DNA of 64,000 bases from Mytilus californianus (taxonomy: Eukaryota; Mollusca; Bivalvia; Mytilida; Mytilidae): assembly GCF_021869535.1 (NCBI RefSeq), contig NW_026262690.1, positions 89,883,995 through 89,947,994 on the forward strand, written 5' to 3'. Position numbers and translations under genes: made by a program. Position 1 is the first letter of the stretch, and every line of letters starts with the position of its first letter. The notes beneath the pieces were generated by a model that saw only the letters and a list, made by a program, of their open reading frames with translations, ran no database searches and was not told the DNA's origin. Of this stretch, positions 12,046 to 21,971 are shown piece by piece.

Positions 12046-14602
12046 CTAAATGAAAGGTATATGTTCCTTATTCTTATTTTTAATTATTGACCTTTACAAT
12101 TGGTATCAGTTTTGTTTGACTTATGTTAAAATATCAGTCTTATTCACAGGATTGCAATGATTGCTATGCATGTGTGTTAGTTTTTGGGTGTATAACGCCA
12201 CTTTCATCAACATTGGCTTTATGATTGTCAGTTGATATTGGTGTAGAAAGCTGGAATAAGTGCAGAGAGACACCGACCTTCAACAAGAAAACTGGTAAAC
12301 GCCATTTTTTAAGAGATGCGTCGGTCTCTGATATCTTTATGTTAAAATGCAGGTAAAGTGTCTTTTCCCCTCCATTTGTCGTTTTACCTTTAATGTTATT
12401 CCTCTATTGATATTGTCTTATTTATTAGGTAACATTGAAAGTTTCATCAGTAATGGCCGATGCAAAAATATTTGAAGGTCCAAAATATGATACAACATTA
12501 AAAAAGTGATAAACCGAAAGGACTGGAAGTATAACCGAACTCGTACAAGGAATAGGAAATATTTATTCCTTAATTAAAAAAGTATTTTTAATTTTTTTTA
12601 ACGATAAATTTCAATAAAACAATATCCGTATTGGCATGCCAGTTTTCGCGTATATCTATTATGGTGAGAAGGTTTCCACGCATGAAGTTACGTATGTATA
12701 TCACATAACGCATCGAAATCGGTTTCATATGTATATATTATAGCATCATTGTCTTTGCTGATGGAATATTATTCCCGAATAAAACCAGTCACCAAGAAGA
12801 CATTTTGAGAATGACTACTATGGTAGATTAAATCAGGAAGAAAGGGCATCCTTTTTGTCAGCTTATGAGTATGTTTTTTTTTATTACCTTAAGCGAGTTA
12901 AGAAGTCTTCTTTAGAAACTCTAATTTGTGAAGTGATAATTCAGCTTTTACTAGTCATATCGCAACAGAACACTATTTCTATTCGTATAATTAGATAACT
13001 AGGGAGAAAGGATTACAAGCATAAGATTGCCATTCACCACCATCCTCCCACCAAAAATGTATCTTAAATGCTTCAAAAGGTGTTTCATTGTTTATTTATT
13101 ATAAAAGTTAATCATTGTTTATTTATTACGATAGTAAATCATTGTTTGTTTATTAAGATTGTAAAAAAGAACCTATCATGGCAACCTCCTAAAATGTTCT
13201 GATTTAAAGTATCTTTTCACGCATTTACCTACAGAGGACTTGACGATAGTTGAAAAAAACAATCCACTATTGACATGTAACTATGTTTTCTCTACCAATA
13301 AAGTGATCTGCATTGAAATTAGATATTGTATAAAGGAATCGATAACTCAAAACGAATTACGTAAAATCCAAAATTTAAAACAAACATTAGAGACTGATAT
13401 AAACAAAAAGGACTAAAAGTGAATTAAAACTGAAATTCTCTTTATCACATAATCAAGTATGCTTTAAATATGTATCAATATCATGTCCTGTTTTTGAATA
13501 TCTTGTCAATTCTAATAACGTTTTACCTGGTCAAAACTGCAATTTGATATATATTTTGGCAATTCTTTGAAATGTTTTTATAAATTGAATAGAAAGGACA
13601 TTCCAAACCTAAAATTTATACAAACGTACTTTAATTTTTTACAACTACAAATAATTTAATATCTGTATATTCGATATTACACCAAACAAGTATACATTCC
13701 ATTCTCAATTTTATGTAGTTAACAACATTCTTTCCAAATTGTATTCAACATCAAGGTTTACATTTTGTAAACATTACTAGCATGTTAGTATTAGTTATAG
13801 ATTTGCTTTCCATAATAATAACGTATAATATCGGTATTCGTGCACGCACGTGTTTAGGGAATAACAGAAATACGCTCTACACAAAAGATTTGGAAGAAAA
13901 CATATTGATACCATAGCAAAATAAACCCACAAAAAACCAAACAAACAACAGTCCATAAAACACTACATAGAAAACTTATTATGGAGCAACACTACCCCAC
14001 CAATATCTGCTGTGAAAAAAGTGTTCAAGAATATTAAGCAATTCCTGACATACACTGTGCTAAAATTATCGTTGTTTTAAAAATTCTTTACGAAAGTAGG
14101 GATGTAAACTGATGGAAAGTTATAGAATGGTTGTATTATAAGGACGCTCTAGTTGACCAATACATTATTTACAACAACACGTAGTCTGTTCTGCCTTATC
14201 TGCGGATGGGAGCAACTTGTCTAAAATGGCGGACTGTTCATTTTTTTTTATTGGTAATTTTGGTGCAGCTAATGGACGATTGTAAAAAATGGCATCTATT
14301 AATCAACTATATGACGTAATCTTTGTCAGTTTTTTTACTATACCCTTTTGGTATATTTGCTCCAAAAAACTTTTATTTTTGTTTCCTTTCTTTGGTTTCG
14401 AGCGTATCTCATAAGGCTGTTGAACAAAAGTATCATATAGATTTTTTCAATAATTAGAAAACAGTTAAACAAAGAAATACCTGACCTCCTTGATAAAGTC
14501 CTGGAATAAAATTACCTGATGTTATTTAAGTAATGAACATGAGAAGAACTTACCCAATGCAATAAGAAGTAAAAGTAAACAATGGTGTTTCAACCGAAGC
14601 AT
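9227..14602 (-). CDS. Secreted Gly/Tyr/His-rich tandem-repeat structural protein, gene A (two exons)
   Basis: Two exons, 14602-14554 and 12045-9227, join to a predicted 955-aa protein. Exon 1 encodes MLRLKHHCLLLLLIAL plus the first base of an Ala codon. It is followed by a consensus GTAAGT donor, and the 2508-bp intron ends in TTCATTTAG with matching phase. The precursor therefore reads ...LLIALA then KGHGYDYG, a typical signal peptidase site. The mature part is about 43 tandem units built from KGHGYGYGYDGYGN and GKTKIIVN or GKTTDIIVN, roughly one third Gly and one fifth Tyr, with His and Lys in nearly every unit and one Cys near the N-terminus. A few units are the short 14-residue form lacking the GKT...IIVN block. 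The product should be secreted and structural (shell, periostracum or byssus are candidates). The family is unnamed to me. Gene B is the paralog and supports every splice and start choice. Confidence 0.85.
10448..11446 (-). repeat. 333-bp higher-order repeat, three copies, in gene A
   Basis: The marker AGAACCGTCGTAACC recurs at 10781, 11114 and 11447, exactly 333 bp apart. Each 333-bp block equals four 22-residue units plus one 23-residue unit (111 codons) and keeps the frame. Identity between blocks is very high apart from a few substitutions, pointing to recent tandem expansion inside the exon. Confidence 0.85.
12172..12330 (-). repeat. SINE-tail-like repeat in the intron of gene A
   Basis: Read on the minus strand, the blocks GAAGGTCGGTGTCTCTCTG, GCACTTATTCCAGC, CACCAATATCAACTGAC and GAAAGTGGCGTTATACACC run in the same order as the tail of the SINE at 8185-8500. 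This marks a related SINE-type insertion. It is shared with gene B's intron (50541-50700) and so predates the duplication. Confidence 0.6.
13085..13170 (+). repeat. Short ~30-bp tandem repeat in the gene A intron
   Basis: AATCATTGTTTATTTATTA recurs three times with small changes. The paralogous run is 51640-51715. Confidence 0.6.
13915..14010 (+). repeat. Fragment of repeat family H in the gene A intron
   Basis: CAAACAACAGTCCATAAAAC followed by ACTACATAGAAAAC matches the family H copy at 32555-32590. The fragment is also present in gene B's intron at 52140-52210. Confidence 0.55.
14554..14602 (-). other. Gene A exon 1 (signal peptide exon)
   Basis: The 49-nt exon starts at ATG 14602-14600 and ends in TTGG before GTAAGT. 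It encodes a basic n-region (MLRLKHH), a Cys and a Leu/Ile core. The paralogous exon at 52791-52743 is identical in protein sequence with one synonymous change (CTT versus CTA). It is too short to appear as an ordinary open reading frame. Confidence 0.85.
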
Positions 14603-14639
14603 TGTTGAATAACAGTAAAGAAAGAAATATGATGATTTA

Positions 14640-14647
14640 CTTATATA
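14640..14647 (-). promoter_or_regulatory. TATA box of gene A
   Basis: TATATAAG on the minus strand lies 37 nt upstream of the start codon and is conserved exactly at 52829-52836 for gene B. With usual TATA spacing, transcription would start about 10-15 nt before the ATG, giving a very short 5' UTR. Confidence 0.65.
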
Positions 14648-15180
14648 GTTTGAGAGGCTCATTAGAAGAATCGGAAAAATAAGCAATTCTCACACTTTTA
14701 TCAATAAACACATAAGGAAACATGTTTTGTGTAGTATAAAATATACGAATGTAATGTATTATGTAATCAACTTCGATCAAACAGATTTGGAAAATTTTAA
14801 AATAGGTAACTTTAATAGGTTGCATAAGATCCTGGAATTCAAATGGATAGCCCACGCTAAATGTTTACAAAGAAAACAAAAGAGAAAAAAGTGTTATTTC
14901 TAAAGCATGTTTTCCTTTTTGTATCAGTCTGGTGTGTTAAACATATATAGATTAAATGATTTATGATGTTTACATAAATTGCTGACATGACTAATCTGCA
15001 GCTTGTTATTTTCAGCGACATCTTGGATAGGTGGACTTGAGAAGACATTTATGAAAAATACTGGGACATTATTGTCTTAAAATACATTTTGTTTGATAGC
15101 TGCCAACAATACAACATCCAACAAAACATCAGTAAAACTTAAACAGTGACGAGATGGACGTTTGCCCATCGTTAAAATCA
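14648..15180 (-). promoter_or_regulatory. Conserved 5' flank of gene A
   Basis: About 530 bp upstream of the TATA box match 52837-53360 with only scattered changes and small indels. No dispersed repeat is visible in it. Two short minus-strand frames here (14637-14855 and 14857-15048) have no recognisable protein character, and their reading differs in copy B. The conservation is as expected for recently duplicated promoter DNA. Confidence 0.45.
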
Positions 15181-15599
15181 ATAACAAGACCCGACGAAGG
15201 CGAATTTGTTTATTGGTGTTTTTGGTTTTTATTTACCTGTATGGCCAAACTCAGTAAAGATTCATCTAAATTCCATATCAATACTAAAATTTTAGCTATT
15301 AATAAATTAGAAGATAGATAGATATGTTTTCCTTTAAAGATATGAACACTGACGGTTTTACATCCTGTCGATACTTATATTGTGGCAAGGCATAAAGCCA
15401 TATTTTTCTCACTATCGTTTGAAGTATTTACACTAAATCCATTGGATGTGTACTGATTGATTTAAGTCTAAGATGTATGATATTTTAATCATTTAATGGG
15501 CGTTGAACTAGCTTTTAGTTACTGGGGAGCTCTTTGATAGCAATCTCGAGTCTTTACTCTTTTTGGTAGTTGTTTTTTTATCCTTTATGCCGATACCAG

Positions 15600-15900
15600 G
15601 AATCAAACTCCGACACATTCTATATGTGCCTGTCCGAAGTCAGGAACCTGTAATTAAAGGGTTATCGCTTGGTCGTTGTCTATCATATTTGTTTTTCGTT
15701 TTTCGTTTATTGTTTTGTACATTATTCAGTCCTTTGATTTTTTTCGTTTGAATTGTTTTACATTTTGTCGTTGTTTTTACGGTAAGATTTTGCTCATTTC
15801 TAAAGGCCGTACGGAGACATATAGTTCTTTACATCTACTTCATTTGCTCTTTTGTGGATAGGTGTTTTATTGTCCATCAAATCACATCTTATTTTATGTT
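15600..15900 (+). repeat. Dispersed repeat with CCTGTCC-AAGTCAGGA head
   Basis: It contains ATGTGCCTGTCCGAAGTCAG, then CCTGTAATTAAAGGGTTATC and a T-rich body. The paralogous copy is 53945-54240. The head motif is shared with families N and G, suggesting a common ancestor or module exchange. The short plus frames here belong to the repeat. Confidence 0.6.
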
Positions 15901-16000
15901 GACAGAGAAACACGCAGGAACAAGGCTATAAAATAAATAGTTACAATAGATAACTAATTATAATCATGACAACATAATAGCAAGTGTTAAATTATTTCGT

Positions 16001-16120
16001 AGTCTTTATAGATGTTTACTATTTATTGAGTACGTGCTATACACGACAGTCTTTATAGAGGCTTACTATTGAGAACGTGCTATATATGACAGTCTTTATA
16101 GAGGTTTATTATTTATGGCA
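16001..16120 (+). repeat. 43-bp minisatellite, about 3 copies (copy A)
   Basis: The unit runs ACGTGCTATACATGACAG, then TCTTTATAGAGG, then TTTATTATTGAGT. Copy A has about three units; the paralogous array at 54638-55030 has nine. Confidence 0.75.
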
Positions 16121-16489
16121 GATCTTCAGTAGTTTATTTTAAAGTTACTCATAACCCAAGAGGTATCATACGTTTATTCACTAGACTCGGGCCTATTCAG
16201 TTGGACATAAATGGTATACGCTAATCTATAGCAGAAGACAATTTATTCTGAGCCTACGATTGTCTCAATAGTTTTATTGTGTTTTGGGGTGCACTTTCAT
16301 AGATTTATGGCTGGTGGACATGAAAGTCAAGGATTTTTCAAACATTTACTTAACAGTATTAGAATTAATTTAGACTCAAAGAGTATTTTTCATACCTCTA
16401 GGCATAGATGTCTTGATGCATCGTTTTTTGAATTGCTTTTCAGCGCTCAACATTTGAGCATGCAATTTGTCAAGTACTTCCAACGAATT

Positions 16490-16795
16490 TGTAACACTCC
16501 AACACGTTTAACCCCGCCGCATTTTTGCATCTGTCCCAAGTCAGGAACCCCTGGCCTTTCTCTTTTTTTGTGTGTTTTTATTTTTGGTTCATTTATATGT
16601 TTCGGAGTATACTTTGGCTTTCATTTCCACTGAACTAGTATGCATAATTGTATAGGGGCTAGCCGAAGCACGCCTCCGGATGCGGGATTTTCTCTCTGCG
16701 TTAAAGACCCATTGGTGGCCTTGGGCTGTTTTTGCTCTTTGATCGGTTTGTTGTCTCTGTGACACATTCCCCGTTTCCATTCTCAATTTTAACTT
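16490..16795 (+). repeat. Dispersed repeat family N, full-length-like copy
   Basis: It begins GTTTAACCCCGCCGCATTTT, continues through CTGTCCCAAGTCAGGAACCC, ACTGAACTAGTATGC, GGATGCGGGATTTTCTCTC and CCATTGGTGGCCTTGGGCTG, and ends CCATTCTCAATTTTA. It is paralogous to 55722-56015. Other copies are at 20228-20522 (+), 24973-25236 (-) and 22495-22603 (-, truncated). Confidence 0.75.
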
Positions 16796-17017
16796 TGTTT
16801 TTTTTACCTTCCAACTGATTTGAGTCGTATACACAGAAATCAATTCCATACATTTGAATATGATACAAGCTCAATTACAACTATAAATGTAGTTAAATTA
16901 AATCGATTCCAGTCATTCTTTCTGTTTAATATATGGAATTCTGAGATATTTGTCGTAGCTCCCGTCCTAGTTTATGACATCACAGAATGCGACTCATCAC
17001 CGGGGTTTTGCTTTTAA

Positions 17018-17128
17018 CCAAACTCTGAAACAGCGGTGAAGTTCCTTTGCTACACTATTACTATAAAGTTAAAGTCAACGTAGCGTAGCAAGGAGGATGT
17101 TACCACTGTTTCGGAGTTTGGCTTTCAA
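17018..17128. mobile_element. Palindromic MITE-like element (copy A)
   Basis: AACCAAACTCTGAAACAGCG on the left is mirrored by ACTGTTTCGGAGTTTGGCTT on the right, and CTTTGCTACAC pairs loosely with GTAGCAAGG further in. The interval can fold into a hairpin of about 110 bp. The paralogous copy (56225-56335) has lost part of its left arm. Confidence 0.7.
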
Positions 17129-17815
17129 CAACTCGATAGAACCGGAACGGCTTTTCCAACAAAGCATCAAAGTTCAGCCTCCGATTTATTTTTTTTTACA
17201 GTTGTCTGCTTTTTTCTTTTGTCATTCTATTGAATGTCGAAATAAAAAATAACACTTTTTGAGTTTGATGTTTTTTTAAAAAAAATTTTAATTTACATTC
17301 ATCAGCAACGCTCAAAGCAGAGGATATATAAATACTTGAACACGTGAAAAACTATATGTCCTCAAGGAACCTATCTTTACCTATCTTTACTTGAGGGAGT
17401 TACAATCTTAGTTTCTTAATAATTTGACTTATGATGTTTTATTGTCATTTTCGTATCTTATAACTTTTTTTAACTGACATCAGTTTACCATCTTTACATA
17501 AAGTACGGAACAAATAGATGATAGACAAGGGAATTTTAATCGTGTTTACTTTGTAAAAGTATCTGTTGAAAAAATAACGACAAAATATACTTCGGCCAAA
17601 GTGATTACTGATATAGATATTAATGATTTTAAATAGAATATATATTTGTTATTTGAGTAAATCATTAAAAAATTTGACGAAACTCGTTTTCGGTCATGTA
17701 AATCATTTTTGTTTTTAACTTTTTGTGCACTAACAAGGAGCGCTGTGTAACCCTAAAAAGCAACTGTCAAAATATTTTTGTCATGACCGCTTTTGTTTGT
17801 TTGAATTTGTCAATA

Positions 17816-18925
17816 CAGTGGGATATATAGTGAACGAAAACAAAAGAAAATCCATTCATCTTATTATGGAGTCGAGAAAGCCAATAATAAAACAATGCCG
17901 GTGACGATACTGATCAAAAGTTATTTCCAAATAATAATTGTTTGTTCTAAATAAATTAATTGTCAAACTGTGTTATTAGAATAAAACATGCAAATACACG
18001 ATGTTTAATGTTCAGTATTTATCGAGATAATTGCATTACAAGCTTGTTCAACTGAGATTTAAAAACTACAAATCTTTGCTACATATTAATAACAAAAAAT
18101 TGGAAAAAATCATGAACATGCAAAATCTAAAGATCTTTCGAGTCACCAATTTTCGGAGTGTTCCAAAAAGTCCTTAGCATGTTACAAGTTCCCAAAGTAA
18201 ATTTATTTTTTCACACCAAAGTTATCGAGCACACCGGTTTGATCTTGTTACATGTACATTCAGTAGAGAAATATTGTCTTTTTGTGAATATAAAGATTCA
18301 AAAGTCTGTGTGTGCAGGTTAAGAAATTATAGATATATATTTTTATAAAGTAGATATCTTTCTACTCTTTTTATACAATTTTAAGAAAAGGTCGTCTCGA
18401 TTTTTGTACATGTATTTGCGGTCTTCTCGATCTATTCAAATTCAATTTTTACATCGAGATAAGGTCCGTTTGAATTTGCTAAGTAACTAAATTTCAAAAG
18501 TGCCAATCTTTGCTGCATATCAATCGATTCCTTTGGGATTTTTTTTCCTGACTTTCTCTGATCTAGCTGTATATATATATTGATAATTAGCATGTTCCAG
18601 AAAGGTATACAGCCAGTAGAAAAAAAATGAAGTCGGTACTCCAGGAATTTATTTGCATAGCAACATTTTAAATCAATTTTACATCAAGCTTCTACAGCCT
18701 GCTGTACTCGTCGTTTGCTACTTAAGAAGGGAAATGATAAAATTGAAAGGAAGTTTTGTTTTTATTTCAACTTATTTAAATTTTTACTTTTTACCAGAAC
18801 GTTTTCTCATGAATCCATAATTGATAACGTCCAAGCTAAAATGAGACAAACATTGAGAAGATCTAGTTTTCAATATTTACAGGGGAGGTAATATTTTGTC
18901 ACTAGATTTCCCACTGAATATATAT
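17816..18925. other. AT-rich segment absent from copy B, no gene seen
   Basis: Copy B joins GTTTGAAAATATCAATATG directly to CATCCAACCTGTTA near 57040, skipping about 1.1 kb present here. No open frame, RNA gene or recognisable repeat is visible. It could be a deletion in B or an insertion in A. Confidence 0.5.
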
Positions 18926-20227
18926 CCAACATGTTATGTGTTGTTTACGTCTCTTATGAATCAGGCGATACAAATTATCAATATCCATAGAACCTTCTCT
19001 GATTTTACTTATTTCATTCATGCAGATCTGTTTGACTGCGACTAATTACCTGGGAACAATTGAATCCTTGAAATTGATTATTACACGAAACTTACTAGAA
19101 ACACGTTTTTCTATGTGTTCTTTAAATAAGGTGTAAGCAATATTAAATTTTCCGTTGCATCTAATGAGTTTTAAACTAAAGATTCTTAAACTTCAAATCA
19201 AACAATGGTTTAATCTCAATCCCACTGTTTGGTCATACTGTTTATGGCATTCGATAAGTTATTGTTTTATATATATTTTTGACAGCCAAGGTTCCTCAAG
19301 ATGATGTTCAACGGAGGCCGAGCTAAGTTTGCTGTTAATATAAAACTCAAGTTGAGCAAAATGTCATTTATTCAAAATTGATCATTAATTGAGAATGATA
19401 TATTAACAATATCAATTGTAGCAATTAAATGACAATGCCATTAAAAAAGCAAAGGTGGGGTTTAGAAAATGCCCCAACCAGTATATCATACATTACAGTA
19501 ACAAATAGTAAAATACTACTACAAATACAATAAAAATAATCTTGTGAAGCATCACACATCCAGTATCTCAAGATGATAAAATAATAACAGTAAAAAATAA
19601 TGATTAAAACTGTAATTAAAATTGGGTGAAAGATCCAAGTTCATGCAATCATCTGATCTTAATTGTCCCTCCCAATAACTGGCTAATCCACTTCCTTATT
19701 TGACCATAGCATACATTGGCCTCACTCGGGAGAGGTTTCTACACTCATGGTGTACAATACTGTCCTAGACCCCAGATGACTAATCCCCAGATAAAATTAC
19801 TACACAGTAGTTATAACTTAATCCTCAATGATTATCAGAACTTGCAGACAAAAATATTTTTATTTCCAATACATTTATTCATGTATGATAATTATAATAA
19901 TAACTATAAATCAATTCAAGAACAATGTACAATTTAGTGCCGGTGTAGGTATAAATTTATATTCCTATATGGAGTTATTTTTTTCAGAACGATAGGTCAT
20001 TCTTTCGAAGAATCAACCCGGACGATACCAAGTTTCAATGAAATATGCTTCAAGGCATAAAATAATGAACTGTGTAAGGTCATTATTTTCCTTGATAAAA
20101 ATGCAAACTATAATTGACTTAAACATTTGATTCGTTTGATAAATTGTTGTTGCCAATTGTGGAATTTATTTTTTAATGTTCCATCTTTGATAAGTTTAAG
20201 GTAGAAACAATCCTTTTTTCCGTATAA
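18926..20227. other. Partly duplicated non-coding DNA
   Basis: Homology to 57040-57480 is interrupted by about 580 bp (19283-19865) found only in copy A. The 73-codon frame at 19716-19937 lies mostly in the copy A-only part and shows no signature. Confidence 0.45.
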
Positions 20228-20522
20228 TAGACTGTTTAACCCCGCCGCATGTTTGCGCCTGTCCCAAGTCAGGAGCCTCTGGCCTTTGCTAGTCTTGTAT
20301 TTTTTTTTCATTTTAGTTCATTTATTTGTTTTGGAGTTTAGTATGATGTCCATTTTCCCTGAACTAGTACACATTTTTATTTAGGGGCCATCTGAAGCCC
20401 GCCTCCGGGTGCAGGATTTCTTGCTGGGTTGAAGACCAATTGGTGGCCTTCGGCTGTTTTCTGCTCTTTGGTTAGGTTGTTGTCTCTTTGACATATTCCC
20501 CATTTCCATTCTCAATTTTATG
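20228..20522 (+). repeat. Dispersed repeat family N
   Basis: The same ordered blocks as at 16490: CCCCGCCGCATGTTTGCGCC, CAAGTCAGGAGCCTCTGG, CTGAACTAGTACAC, GCCCGCCTCCGGGTGC, CAATTGGTGGCCTTCGGCTG, ending TCTCAATTTTATG. It lies in a stretch (about 19966-21560) absent from copy B. Confidence 0.75.
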
Positions 20523-21410
20523 AAATACAAAGTATTGTTACTGACGCGCATTTTAACTTTCGAAACAAATAATGTGAGGTTTGTTAATTTATCGCTACAC
20601 GCTACAATAAAGGGACATTATCATATATGCGAGATGAATTTAAATATGCAAAACTTTTCATAACATTTTAAAACAAGCCAGATTTAACACATTCATGTAT
20701 AGAATTTTGAAAATCTTATTGAATCACACTTTGACCTATATAACGGATATTCGTTTTCGTTTTACAGGTTCATGTACATGTATCACGATTTCGTGCTCTC
20801 TTCGTGTCAGTTCTTAACTTTTTACATCTATGTATACCTCTTATTCTAATAATTGATCAACTGATCAAATATCCTTATATTGTATAGAACAAACGCCACG
20901 TACCTCACAATGGGGTCAGGGGAATAGAATAAAATCCTGATTCTCTGTTTGAAAAAATTGTATTGCCATTCAAAAGAAAATTATTCTGAATAGTTCAAAC
21001 GTTAAAAATTGTGGAAAAAATAACCTGCTTTTCCGCGATAAAATGTCATTACAAATAGAAAAAAACCACCATAGCATCCCCTTTCATAAACTAAGTTGGT
21101 ACAATAAATTACTTACAAAGTGACATGTATTTTTCATACACCGTTATCGAGTGGTAACATTTCATTTGTGTCTTGCTTCATGCAGTTACAGTAATACTTT
21201 TGTTGTGGCTGGATAATGATTTCTAAAGTTTATTTCAATATAAATAAGTGAGTTTTATTTCACATTATAAATGAGCCGTAGGGTGTATTAAAACCTGAAC
21301 GCTCCAGAAAAGAATATCCCACTTTAGTTTGGTGGGTAAAATAGGATGCAAATTCTGCAAATCTTTGCAAAAAATGTTTTTTTGACGGTTTATAAGTCAG
21401 ATAATGCTCT
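20523..21410. other. No gene seen
   Basis: AT-rich sequence without a long frame, absent from copy B. Apart from simple A/T runs I see no repeat I can name. Confidence 0.45.
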
Positions 21411-21546
21411 TTTTAAGGTTTTTCTTGTCGTAGAACACACCTCGGGGTGTCAGGATTGTCCAAAGAAAGACCTCCTTACGGTCGGTCTTTCATTTGATCA
21501 ATCCTAACACCCCTCGGTGTGTTCTGCGACAAGAAAAACCTTAAAA
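21411..21546. mobile_element. Near-perfect palindromic MITE
   Basis: TTTTAAGGTTTTTCTTGTCG on the left is exactly mirrored by CGACAAGAAAAACCTTAAAA on the right. The arms continue for about 60 bp (AGAACACACCTCGGGGTGT against ACACCCCTCGGTGTGTTCT) to a short spacer at AAAGACCTCCTTACGGTCGG. A TTAA sits at each end, which would fit a TTAA target duplication as in piggyBac-type elements, but the TTAAs are also part of the palindrome. There is no coding sequence, and the element is absent from copy B. Confidence 0.8.
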
Positions 21547-21971
21547 TATACATTATCTATAACTAATCCTGATGATATTTTAGAAAAAGTTTGCTACATT
21601 TTCCTTAAATAATAAAATATACGATAGAAATAAAACCATTAATTCATAGCCACATTGCTTACTATGTTAAATTCTGCTATTTCAAGCATTTATAGATATT
21701 TTGTCTTAGCTTCATATAGAGTGACAGTCATTTCATGTCAAAACCATACCCTTTCCTGACTTGTTCTGAAAAAATCAGCATACTTTTAATTTAATATAAG
21801 AGCACACTGGTTCATGGTAGTCTGGTAGTACAATAACATGTACCTCTTATCAGAGAAACATGACAATTATGCCCTTCTATTATACTTTCATTTATATCTT
21901 TATTATTCAGAAGAAACCTTCAACATGGTTTAATCAGTTATCCCATGCCATTACGCTTTAATTCGATAAAT

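Larger units (their letters stand above)
1967..21969 (+). repeat. Segmental duplication, copy A
   Basis: This 20-kb stretch aligns in the same order and orientation with 37480-58800. Anchors visible by eye include 1967-2340 with 37490-37890, 3240-5312 with 38035-40180, 6396-9229 with 42515-48568, the repeat gene and its intron, 14554-15560 with 52743-53800, 16120-17815 with 55030-57040, and 21565-21960 with 57485-58790. Interruptions are insertions or deletions private to one copy. The right end of homology falls next to the reverse transcriptase pseudogene at 21972. Confidence 0.85.

Noticed and set aside
8936..12049. 1037-codon plus-strand open frame, Ile/Val/Thr-rich repeat
   Set aside because: It is the complement of the gene A repeat exon. 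The minus strand has a signal peptide exon, matching splice phase, TATA box and paralog support; the plus frame has none of these and starts inside unrelated sequence.
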